Shown: positions 13,508-20,428 of the stretch, piece after piece
How the letters are laid out: every line of letters begins with the position of its first letter
Position numbering within the stretch: position 1 is the stretch's first letter
Origin: Ruminococcus sp. UBA4275
GTDB lineage: Bacteria > Bacillota > Clostridia > Oscillospirales > Ruminococcaceae
Assembly: GCA_002395085.1 (NCBI GenBank)
Contig: DGVV01000072.1
Span: 1-21,915, forward strand
DNA: 21,915 bases
Direction of reading: 5' to 3'
Made by a program: the position numbers and the translations under genes
The notes under the pieces: generated by a model
Databases searched by the model: none
The model's input: only the letters and a program-made list of their open reading frames with translations
What the model was told of the DNA's origin: nothing

Positions 13508-13541
13508 AGATGTCAAGTGAGTCTGCCCGCAGTTGACATCT
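13508..13541. repeat. 9-bp inverted repeat covering the -35 of the sigma-gene promoter
   Basis: AGATGTCAA (13508-13516) and TTGACATCT (13533-13541) are perfect inverted copies 16 bp apart. An inner CTGC/GCAG (13523-13526 with 13529-13532) is also inverted. The right arm contains the TTGACA -35 box, so a dimeric regulator bound here would be expected to block or alter the promoter. Confidence 0.6.
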
Positions 13542-13561
13542 CCGCACAGCCGTGTTATACT
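13533..13561 (+). promoter_or_regulatory. Sigma-A promoter of the ECF sigma operon
   Basis: TTGACA (13533-13538), a 17-bp spacer and TATACT (13556-13561) give a near-consensus housekeeping promoter with a start near 13568. It would give a ~190-nt leader before the sigma gene. A second, ECF-type promoter lies downstream at 13617-13643. Confidence 0.8.
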
Positions 13562-13616
13562 ATTATAATATTCGGAAATTTATCCCCAAAAAAATTTTGA
13601 AAAAAATCCGGAAAAG

Positions 13617-13643
13617 TGTAACCCGAATGCCGCGGTTCACGAC
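13617..13643 (+). promoter_or_regulatory. ECF-type promoter upstream of the sigma gene
   Basis: TGTAAC (13617-13622), exactly 17 bp, then CGAC (13640-13643), preceded by an A-rich stretch at 13587-13606 that could act as an UP element. This equals the published B. subtilis sigma-X pattern (TGtAAC-N17-CGaC). It probably gives autoregulation of the sigma factor, with a start near 13650. Confidence 0.6.
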
Positions 13644-13697
13644 TACATTTACAGAAAGGGCAGAACGCACTGCACCGATCCACTACATTTCCGGAAA
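13640..13697 (+). repeat. Imperfect 18-bp direct repeat in the sigma-gene leader
   Basis: The 18-mers at 13640-13657 and 13680-13697 match at 15 of 18 positions (core ACTACATTT), with a 40-bp offset. The first begins at the CGAC -10 element of the ECF-type promoter. The second has no TGTAAC partner 17 bp upstream. The function is unknown; chance or an old duplication is possible. Confidence 0.4.
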
Positions 13698-13759
13698 TCA
13701 ATCAATCCGCGGTCCCCCGGATCGCGCAGCGACAAAATTATCGAAAGGAAGTTCACTCC

Positions 13760-14317
13760 ATGCAGGATCAAGAAATCTTGGAACTATACGAAACCCGCAA
13801 TGAAAACGCGATCCGGGAAACGCAGCGCAAATACGGCAGCATCTTCATGCGCATTGCCATGCACGTTCTTGGCATCAAGGAAGACGCCGAGGAATGTGTC
13901 AGCGAATCCATGTTCAAACTCTGGAACGCCATCCCGCCGGCAAAACCCGCCATTTTTGAGGCATTTGCTGTAACGGTCGTGCGCCGCACCGCACTGACCG
14001 AGTTTCAGCGGCAGCGCCGTGCCATGCGCGGCGGCGGCGAGATGACCGTTGCAGCCGATGAACTGAGTGAAGTGCTGCGCGCCCCCGATGACGTTGAAGC
14101 GCAGGCAGATGCAGGCGTTGTGCAGGAGGCAATCCGCACATTTCTCGACGGCCTCAAGCCCGAACAGCGCCGCATTTTCATGCAGCGATACTGGTATTTC
14201 CTTTCCGTAGCAGAAATCGCGGAGGAAATGGGTATTTCGGAAAGCAAAGTCAAGGTCACGCTGATGCGGACCCGCAATAAACTGAAGGATTATCTCGAAC
14301 AGGAGGATTTATTATGA
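13760..14317 (+). CDS. ECF-family RNA polymerase sigma factor
   Basis: A 185-residue protein with the two domains of extracytoplasmic-function (group 4) sigma factors. Region 2 spans about residues 20-90 (EDAEECVSESMFKLWNAI, then FAVTVVRRTALTEFQRQRR for -10 recognition). A charged linker spans 91-120. Region 4 spans about 121-182, with the -35-binding helix-turn-helix LSVAEIAEEMGISESKVKVTLMRTRNKLKDYL. The ATG is preceded by AAAGGAAG. Its TGA overlaps the next gene's ATG. The promoters upstream include one (13617-13643) that this factor may itself recognise. The ECF subgroup cannot be fixed by eye. Confidence 0.93.
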   Translation: MQDQEILELYETRNENAIRETQRKYGSIFMRIAMHVLGIKEDAEECVSESMFKLWNAIPPAKPAIFEAFAVTVVRRTALTEFQRQRRAMRGGGEMTVAADELSEVLRAPDDVEAQADAGVVQEAIRTFLDGLKPEQRRIFMQRYWYFLSVAEIAEEMGISESKVKVTLMRTRNKLKDYLEQEDLL

Positions 14318-15663
14318 AAACACAGGATTTTCTCAATTATATGAACGATGTGCAGCCCGAATACATTGCGGACGCTGCCCCGAAAAAGAACCGGATCCGC
14401 ACCGTTGTGCCGGAAATGATCGAGGAGACTGAAGCAGAACCTGTGCGTGCCATTTCCATGACCGGCAGCCGTGCGCTGATGTGGTCGGCGCGTGCAGCAG
14501 TTGTGATGCTGGCAATCGGCATCGGGGCAGTCGGACTCAACGCAATCCGTGCAGGCCGCAAGCTTCCCGCCGGCAATTCCGCAAACGAAAGCTCCCTCGC
14601 CGTCGTCATCCCGTCCGACTCCGAAAATCAGCCGGATGAAACCGGCGCTGTCACCACCGTGAGACAGGATTCCCGTCCGGATTCGCAGATCATTGAACCG
14701 GTCAGAACAGAGAGAACCGGTGTCTCCGGCACAGAATCCGGCGCACTGACAACCAGAACCACCGCCGCATCCACCGCATCCACCAATGCTGCCTCCTCCG
14801 CACAGACCACCAGTACGGAAACCCATTCCGCAGAAAACAACGGTCTGTATCTGGATACTGCCCCTGAACTGGATCTCACGAAACTCGGCTTTGACGCCGC
14901 AAAACCGTTCCATTACACCGGCAGAGCAGAATCTGAAATCGTCGGCTACGGTTATTTAGGTTACTGGTTCTACAATTCGCCTGTCCCGAAGAGAGGCTAT
15001 GCTGCATACATTTATGAAACCGATCCGGCAGAAAACAGCTACGACGGTTCGATCAACCATATTGAGGTATACGAAGGCGGTCCGGTCCGCTTTATCCAGC
15101 GCGCCGTCTCCAATACCAATGCACCGGCACTTTCCGAGGCGCAGCTTCGCGCCAAGGCAGAAGAATATTTCCGGCTGATCGTCCCGAATGCAAGCGAATA
15201 CACCTTCAGCAATCCGCCCTTCCTTTTCAGCAGCCACTCCACCGCAATGAAAACCGAACCGACCGCCTACTATCAATTCTGCGCTTACCGTGACCGCGGA
15301 GACGGTATGTATGACGAAGCCGAGGTTAATGTCGCAAGCGACGGTCAGTTCATGTTCTTCATTCGCTACGATCAGGATTACGCTTCCCCTGCACTGGATA
15401 CAAGCCGGTTTGATGCCGCCGCACATACCCTTGCAGACGCCATCGCGCAGAAACTGACTGCTGCTGCCGGCAGAAACATGACGGTTCAGGTCGATACCTC
15501 GCCCGCATACCGCTGCTTCATCTCTCTGGAAGGCAAGTATATCGGCACTTACGCTTTCCGCATCAACGGCAGCACCGACCGGACTCCGGTTGTGCTGGTA
15601 GATCCCGACCAGACCGAGATTGTGATTGACGATGGCTTTATTCAGAACTACGCATCCAATTAA
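14314..15663 (+). CDS. Probable membrane anti-sigma factor with a large extracytoplasmic domain
   Basis: A 449-residue single-pass protein. The cytoplasmic N-terminus is residues 1-~52 (MKTQDFLNYMNDVQPEYIADA, acidic, of the kind that masks sigma factors). One membrane helix lies at about 54-78. A Ser/Thr/Ala-rich linker (about 140-172) is followed by an outer domain of ~270 residues rich in Tyr and aromatic pairs (YGYLGYWFYNSPVPKRGYAAYIYE; FMFFIRYDQDY). I recognise no catalytic motif or named fold in that domain. Overlap with the sigma gene by ATGA and the topology argue for an anti-sigma sensor. It lacks the obvious zinc-binding motif of ZAS-type anti-sigma factors. The signal it senses is unknown. 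Confidence 0.75.
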   Translation: MKTQDFLNYMNDVQPEYIADAAPKKNRIRTVVPEMIEETEAEPVRAISMTGSRALMWSARAAVVMLAIGIGAVGLNAIRAGRKLPAGNSANESSLAVVIPSDSENQPDETGAVTTVRQDSRPDSQIIEPVRTERTGVSGTESGALTTRTTAASTASTNAASSAQTTSTETHSAENNGLYLDTAPELDLTKLGFDAAKPFHYTGRAESEIVGYGYLGYWFYNSPVPKRGYAAYIYETDPAENSYDGSINHIEVYEGGPVRFIQRAVSNTNAPALSEAQLRAKAEEYFRLIVPNASEYTFSNPPFLFSSHSTAMKTEPTAYYQFCAYRDRGDGMYDEAEVNVASDGQFMFFIRYDQDYASPALDTSRFDAAAHTLADAIAQKLTAAAGRNMTVQVDTSPAYRCFISLEGKYIGTYAFRINGSTDRTPVVLVDPDQTEIVIDDGFIQNYASN

Positions 15664-15710
15664 AAAATCAGACAAAATCATCAGTGATTGCGCAGTTTCT
15701 GACAAATCCG

Positions 15711-15743
15711 GATGCCCCCGCCGCAAAGCGGGGGCATCTTTTT
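15711..15743 (+). terminator. Strong terminator after the sigma/anti-sigma operon
   Basis: GATGCCCCCGC and GCGGGGGCATC form a perfect 11-bp stem around CGCAAA, followed by TTTTT. It starts 47 nt after the stop codon. It separates the sigma operon from the aconitase promoters, so the latter must be initiated anew. Confidence 0.93.
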
Positions 15744-15762
15744 ATGCAGGATGTCTTTTGCG

Positions 15763-15789
15763 TGTAACCAAATGAATGCGTTTTCCGTC
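15763..15789 (+). promoter_or_regulatory. Second ECF-type promoter, upstream of aconitase
   Basis: TGTAAC (15763-15768), exactly 17 bp, then CGTC (15786-15789). The octamer GTGTAACC is identical to the element before the sigma gene, and AATGC also occurs in both spacers. It points toward aconitase, 120 nt upstream of its start codon. Confidence 0.55.
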
Positions 15790-15841
15790 TTTATGGATAA
15801 AGGGTATTCTTTGCAGTTGCGGTATTTCGTCGGAAATTGAC

Positions 15842-15871
15842 TTGACAGAAAGCCCGCTTTTGGTGTAAAAT
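15842..15871 (+). promoter_or_regulatory. Sigma-A promoter of the aconitase gene
   Basis: TTGACA (15842-15847), 18 bp, then TAAAAT (15866-15871) predicts a start near 15878. An inverted pair ATATAA/TTATAT (15870-15875 and 15884-15889) covers the end of the -10 and the start site and may be an operator, though the region is AT-rich and this could be chance. Confidence 0.7.
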
Positions 15872-15909
15872 ATAAGAGTATATTTATATCCGAAAGGCAG
15901 GAATGTAAT

Positions 15910-17847
15910 ATGGGTCTTACCATGACTGAAAAAATCCTCTCGGCACATCTCGTCGAGGGCGAGCTTGTCCGCGGTACCGAAATCGGTATCCGCATCGACC
16001 AGACGCTGACGCAGGATGCGACCGGTACGATGGCGTACCTCGAATTCGAGGCAATGGGCGTGCCGCGTGTGCGCACGGAGCGCTCCGTCGCGTACATCGA
16101 CCACAATACCCTCCAGAACGGCTTTGAAAATGCCGACGACCACCGCTTCATCGGAAGCTGTGCAAAGAAGCACGGTCTCTACTTCTCCCGTCCCGGCAAC
16201 GGTATCTGCCATCAGGTGCATCTGGAGCGCTTCGGCGTGCCGGGCAAGACGCTGATCGGCTCTGACTCCCATACCCCGACCGGCGGCGGTCTCGGTATGC
16301 TTGCAATCGGCGCAGGCGGTCTGGATGTCGCAGTCGCGATGGGCGGCGGTGCATACTATATCACCTGCCCGAAGGTCGTCAATGTCAAGCTCACCGGCAA
16401 GCTCAGTCCGTGGGTCGCAGCAAAGGATGTCATCCTTGAGGTGCTGCGCAGAATGTCCGTCAAGGGCGGCGTGGGCAAGGTCATCGAGTACACCGGCGAA
16501 GGCGTCAAGACGCTGACCGTTCCGGAGCGCGCAACCATTACCAACATGGGCGCAGAACTCGGCGCAACCACCTCCGTCTTCCCCTCTGACGAAATGACCA
16601 GAGCGTTCCTCAAGGCGCAGCAGCGCGAGGAAGTCTGGATTCCGCTCTGCGCAGACGAAGATGCCGTCTACGATGAGGTCATCGAGATCGACCTCTCCAA
16701 GCTCGAACCGCTTGCTGCCTGTCCGCATTCTCCGGACAATGTCAAGTCCATGAGCGAGATCGGCAAGCTGAAGATTGATCAGGTCTGCATCGGCTCCTGC
16801 ACGAACTCCTCGCTGCTGGATATGATGAAGGTCGCTTACATTCTCAAGGGCAAGACCGTTCATCCGGATGTGTCCCTCGCCATCGCGCCCGGCTCGAAGC
16901 AGGTTCTGAATATGATCGCTGCGAACGGCGCACTCGGTGATATGATCGACGCAGGCGCACGTATTCTGGAATCTGCCTGCGGCCCATGTATCGGCATGGG
17001 ACAGTCCCCGAATTCCGGCGGCATCTCCCTGAGAACCTTCAACCGCAACTTTGAAGGCCGTTCCGGAACGAAGGACGGTCAGATTTACCTTGTTTCGCCG
17101 GAAACCGCTGCTGCATCTGCACTGACCGGTTACCTCACTGACCCGCGCACCCTCGGTGAAATGCCGGAATTCAAGCTGCCGGATGTCTTCACCGTCAATG
17201 ACAATATGGTCACGCTGCCGGCTGAGGAGAAGGATATGGATTCCGTCGAGATCAAGCTCGGACCGAACATCAAGCCGTATCCGGAAACCCACCCGCTGCT
17301 GGAAACCATTGACGCACCGGTTTCCCTCAAGGTCGGTGACAATATCACCACTGACCACATCATGCCCGCAGGTGCTAAGATCCTGCCGCTGCGCTCCAAT
17401 ATCCCGAAGATCTCCGAGTACTGCTTTGCAGTCTGTGATGAGGAGTTCCCGAAGCGCGCAAAGGCACTGGGTCAGAGCATCATTGTCGGCGGCGCGAACT
17501 ACGGTCAGGGTTCGTCCCGTGAACACGCTGCACTCGCCCCGCTGTACCTCGGCGTCAAGGCAGTTCTGGTCAAGTCGTTTGCAAGAATTCACCGCGCAAA
17601 CCTCATCAATGCCGGCATTCTCCCGCTGACTTTCGTCAACGAAGCAGATTACGACAAGATCGCTCAGGGTGATCAGCTCGTGCTGGAAGGCGTCCGCAAG
17701 GCAGTGGAGGAAGGCAAGACCGAACTCATCGTCGTCAACAAGACCAGCGGCGCACAGATCCCTGTGCTTTGTGAACTGACCGGCAGAACCAAGGACATCA
17801 TGCTGGCAGGCGGTCTGCTGGACTTCACCCGTGAAGCGCTGAAGTAA
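15910..17847 (+). CDS. acnA: Aconitate hydratase (aconitase, short putative-AcnA type)
   Basis: Aconitase interconverts citrate and isocitrate via cis-aconitate using a [4Fe-4S] cluster. The 645-residue protein is much shorter than the ~900-residue AcnA/IRP type and resembles the compact mitochondrial-like and Aquifex-type group. Cluster ligands are visible: Cys297 in GSCTNS, and Cys357 and Cys360 in ACGPCIGMG. Substrate-site motifs include GSDSHTPTGGGLGM (about 117-130), FNRNFEGRSG (377-386), the swivel-domain GDNITTDHIMPAG (476-488) and GGANYGQGSSREHAAL (527-542). The ATG has an AGGCAGGA site. The related isopropylmalate and homoaconitate dehydratases are less likely, since they are shorter or split. 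It has two candidate promoters. The symbol is given for function; acn would be equally apt. Confidence 0.93.
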   Translation: MGLTMTEKILSAHLVEGELVRGTEIGIRIDQTLTQDATGTMAYLEFEAMGVPRVRTERSVAYIDHNTLQNGFENADDHRFIGSCAKKHGLYFSRPGNGICHQVHLERFGVPGKTLIGSDSHTPTGGGLGMLAIGAGGLDVAVAMGGGAYYITCPKVVNVKLTGKLSPWVAAKDVILEVLRRMSVKGGVGKVIEYTGEGVKTLTVPERATITNMGAELGATTSVFPSDEMTRAFLKAQQREEVWIPLCADEDAVYDEVIEIDLSKLEPLAACPHSPDNVKSMSEIGKLKIDQVCIGSCTNSSLLDMMKVAYILKGKTVHPDVSLAIAPGSKQVLNMIAANGALGDMIDAGARILESACGPCIGMGQSPNSGGISLRTFNRNFEGRSGTKDGQIYLVSPETAAASALTGYLTDPRTLGEMPEFKLPDVFTVNDNMVTLPAEEKDMDSVEIKLGPNIKPYPETHPLLETIDAPVSLKVGDNITTDHIMPAGAKILPLRSNIPKISEYCFAVCDEEFPKRAKALGQSIIVGGANYGQGSSREHAALAPLYLGVKAVLVKSFARIHRANLINAGILPLTFVNEADYDKIAQGDQLVLEGVRKAVEEGKTELIVVNKTSGAQIPVLCELTGRTKDIMLAGGLLDFTREALK

Positions 17848-18113
17848 CCTCGCTCCTCTCTGTATGGATTCCGGCAGCCCCATATTTCACGCGCATTTTA
17901 TCCTGCGCGGGCATCTGATCTCATCCTGCTCTGTGCCATCTCTGCACCGGACGCATTTTACAGCGATTCTTCATCAGAAAATGCGGCTGGCAGGAACGCA
18001 GAGCCGGAATTGCTGCCCACATCTTTACCGCTATTCTCATAACCGCAGTTCTCGTCTTCTGCCTGATCAGAATGATCCGTGATATGTAAGGCGGAACGCA
18101 CCACTGATTATTT
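17848..18113 (+). other. 266-bp gap after aconitase; possible remnant of a membrane-protein gene
   Basis: No gene, terminator or promoter is convincing here. One frame (about 17914-18088) lacks any normal start codon but ends in a well-formed hydrophobic helix (HIFTAILITAVLVFCLIRMI, then RDM and stop). A neighbouring frame reads DLILLCAISAP upstream. This could be a decayed small membrane-protein gene with a frameshift, or coincidence. A 72-codon ATG frame at 17864-18082 has no binding site or family resemblance. Confidence 0.3.
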
Positions 18114-18923
18114 ATGGAACATCCAAACATCATTCAGCACAGTAACACGCGGACGCGCAATCCGTTCAGCCTGAATTCCTTTCAGATCAAGCTGATTGCG
18201 ATTCTCGCGATGCTGCTCGACCACATTGCATGGAAATTCCTGCCGCTGGATTCCGTCAGCGGACAATGCCTGCATCTGGTCGGGCGCACCACTGCGCCGG
18301 TCATGTGCTTCTTCCTCACGGAAGGCTATCACCATACCCGCAATCTGCGCAAATATTTCATACGGCTGGGCGTCTTCGCCCTGATCTCGCATTTCGCTTT
18401 TGTGTACTTTGAAACAGGCAAATGGCTCGCACCGTGCAAATCCAGCGTGATTGCTGCGCTGCTGCTTTCGCTGATGTGCGTTCACGTCTGGCACTGTGCG
18501 CCGCCGGAAAATGCCGCACTCAACCGCGACATCCATTTCGGATTTCCGCTGCATCCGGCATTCCGGCTGCCTGTGATCGCGTTGCTTGCCCTCACTGCCA
18601 CAACCTGTGACTGGGGCATCTTCGCAGTACTGTTCACCATGACCTTTGAGCTTGCCCGCCGCTACGGGCAGAAGGCACAGGCACGCGCCTATGTTCTTGC
18701 TGCACTTTGCTACATCATCACGAGATGGAATCTGCTCTCCGGCGGTCTCAGCAGCATCAAAACCTATTTCTATGCCATCGGCGTGCTTCTGCCCGTCCCG
18801 CTGCTTCTGATCTATAACGGCAAGCGCGGCGGCGGTGCTTTCGCTGATAAATTCAAGTGGTTCTTCTACATTTTCTATCCTGCTCACATGATAATCCTCG
18901 CGCTGATCGCGAAAGGAGTATGA
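18114..18923 (+). CDS. TraX-family integral membrane protein
   Basis: A 269-residue multi-pass protein. The TraX-type features are FQIKLIAILAMLLDHIAW near residue 23, LHLVGRTTAPVMCFFLTEGYHHTRNLRKYFIRLGVFALISHFAF (about 53-96), and a closing KWFFYIFYPAHMIILALI. TraX of the F plasmid is linked to N-acetylation of pilin, but chromosomal TraX proteins in Firmicutes are widespread and of unknown role, probably acyltransferase-like. No conjugation genes are nearby. The ATG at 18114 is three codons after an in-frame stop and has no clear binding site, so the start is uncertain. It sits between aconitase and icd, and one base before the next small gene. Confidence 0.82.
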   Translation: MEHPNIIQHSNTRTRNPFSLNSFQIKLIAILAMLLDHIAWKFLPLDSVSGQCLHLVGRTTAPVMCFFLTEGYHHTRNLRKYFIRLGVFALISHFAFVYFETGKWLAPCKSSVIAALLLSLMCVHVWHCAPPENAALNRDIHFGFPLHPAFRLPVIALLALTATTCDWGIFAVLFTMTFELARRYGQKAQARAYVLAALCYIITRWNLLSGGLSSIKTYFYAIGVLLPVPLLLIYNGKRGGGAFADKFKWFFYIFYPAHMIILALIAKGV

Positions 18924-18924
18924 C

Positions 18925-19164
18925 ATGAATCTCAATGAAATCCTTGTTTTTGGCGCAGCCTTCGTGCGCAAACACCGCAAAAAAGCTGCATCTCTCACCA
19001 ATAAACAGGCAATCGTTGTCGTGATTGCACTTGCACTCTCGCTGATTGCCAACAAGATTGCAAAGAAATTCCTCTCTGATGAGCAGGCACACAAGCTCTC
19101 TGTCGGCATTGTAGTTGCCGCCGTCGTAATTGTCGTGCTGATGACTCTGACGGGTACTGCATAA
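18925..19164 (+). CDS. Small membrane protein, function unknown
   Basis: A 79-residue protein with AAAGGAG six bases before its ATG, one base after the TraX gene. The N-terminal 20 residues end in the basic patch RKHRKK. Two hydrophobic stretches follow (about 29-44 and 58-77) separated by KIAKKFLSDEQAHK. I recognise no family. Tight spacing suggests co-expression with the TraX-family gene. A good binding site, a compact position and normal codon use support it being real. Confidence 0.65.
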   Translation: MNLNEILVFGAAFVRKHRKKAASLTNKQAIVVVIALALSLIANKIAKKFLSDEQAHKLSVGIVVAAVVIVVLMTLTGTA

Positions 19165-19201
19165 CCGATTTGCATTCCATTATAAGGAGGTACTGATACC
19201 A

Positions 19202-20413
19202 ATGGATAAAATTCAGATGACGACCCCGCTTGTCGAGATGGACGGCGATGAAATGACCCGCATCCTCTGGCAGTGGATCAAGGACATTCTCATTACGCCC
19301 TATGTTGACCTGAAAACCGAATACTATGACCTCGGACTGAAAAAGCGCGAGGAAACCAAGGATCAGATCACGATTGACAGCGCAAACGCAACCCTGAAAT
19401 ACGGCGTCGCGGTCAAGTGCGCAACCATCACCCCGAATGCTGCACGTATGCCGGAGTACAATCTTTCGCAGATGTGGAAATCTCCCAACGGCACGATCCG
19501 TGCCATCCTCGACGGCACCGTCTTCCGCACCCCGATCCTCGTGAAGGGCATCACCCCGTATATCCCGACATGGACCAAGCCGATCACGATTGCACGTCAC
19601 GCTTACGGCGACGTCTACAAGAATACCGAGATGCAGGTCAAGGGCGGCGGCAAGGCAGAGCTGGTCTTTACCGACAAAGACGGCAATGAGACCCGTCAGC
19701 TCATTCACGAGTTCACCGATGACGGCATCATTCAGGGCATCCACAACCGCGATAATTCGATCGCAGGATTTGCACGCTCCTGCTTCAATTACGCACTCGA
19801 TCTGAAACAGGATCTCTGGTTTGCCACCAAGGATACCATCTCCAAGCAGTATGACCATCGCTTCAAGGACATCTTCGCAGAAATCTTTGAAAACGAATAC
19901 AAGGAGAAGTTTGCAGAAGCCGGCATCGAGTATTTCTATACGCTCATCGACGATGCAGTTGCCCGCGTCATCCGTTCCAACGGCGGCTACATCTGGGCGT
20001 GCAAGAACTACGACGGCGATGTCATGTCCGATATGGTCTCGACCGCTTACGGCTCTCTCGCCATGATGACCTCTGTGCTGGTCTCTCCGAGCGGTGTCTA
20101 TGAGTATGAGGCAGCGCACGGTACGGTGCAGCGCCACTATTACAAGCACCTCAAGGGCGAGGAAACCTCTACCAACTCCGTCGCAACCATCTTCGCATGG
20201 AGCGGCGCACTCCGCAAGCGCGGTGAGCTGGATCACATCTCCGCACTCTGCAATTTCGCAGATCAGCTCGAAGCTGCTACCATCCAGACCATCGAGGACG
20301 GCATCATGACCGGAGACCTCTATCTGCTCTCCACCCTCGAAAACAAGAAGAAAGTCAACTCCAAAGAGTTTCTTGAGGAGATCGGCAGCCGGCTCGCTGC
20401 AAAATTGCAGTAA
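19202..20413 (+). CDS. icd: NADP-dependent isocitrate dehydrogenase, eukaryote-like (subfamily II) type
   Basis: It oxidises isocitrate to 2-oxoglutarate and CO2 with formation of NADPH. The 403-residue protein matches the homodimeric group that includes human IDH1/IDH2, not the E. coli Icd type: VEMDGDEMTRILW (11-23), KSPNGTIR (93-100, substrate loop), GTVFRTPI, TWTKPITIARHAYGDVYK (123-140), FATKDTISKQYDHRF, and LIDDAVARV. Further matches are WACKNYDGDVMSD (metal-binding Asp residues) and EAAHGTVQRHY (303-313). Arg311 and His312 align with the NADP-phosphate-binding Arg-His pair of IDH1. AAGGAGG lies 11 bases before the ATG. It ends 15 nt before rex. Confidence 0.96.
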   Translation: MDKIQMTTPLVEMDGDEMTRILWQWIKDILITPYVDLKTEYYDLGLKKREETKDQITIDSANATLKYGVAVKCATITPNAARMPEYNLSQMWKSPNGTIRAILDGTVFRTPILVKGITPYIPTWTKPITIARHAYGDVYKNTEMQVKGGGKAELVFTDKDGNETRQLIHEFTDDGIIQGIHNRDNSIAGFARSCFNYALDLKQDLWFATKDTISKQYDHRFKDIFAEIFENEYKEKFAEAGIEYFYTLIDDAVARVIRSNGGYIWACKNYDGDVMSDMVSTAYGSLAMMTSVLVSPSGVYEYEAAHGTVQRHYYKHLKGEETSTNSVATIFAWSGALRKRGELDHISALCNFADQLEAATIQTIEDGIMTGDLYLLSTLENKKKVNSKEFLEEIGSRLAAKLQ

Positions 20414-20428
20414 GGAGGCGCATTTCGC

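Noticed and set aside
13552..13803. An 83-codon frame overlapping the start of the sigma gene
   Set aside because: It covers the promoter region, has no binding site, and overlaps the well-supported sigma gene in another frame.
15742..17883. A 713-codon open frame on the minus strand
   Set aside because: Antisense to aconitase across its length, which has clear catalytic motifs. The antisense product is Asp/Cys/His-rich and unlike any family I know.
18114..18923. Conjugation or mobile-element context for the TraX-family gene
   Set aside because: No relaxase, integrase, pilus or coupling gene, no attachment repeats, and neighbours are central metabolism genes; chromosomal TraX proteins are common in Firmicutes.
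18995..20236. A 413-codon open frame on the minus strand
   Set aside because: Antisense to icd and the small membrane-protein gene; same shadow effect.
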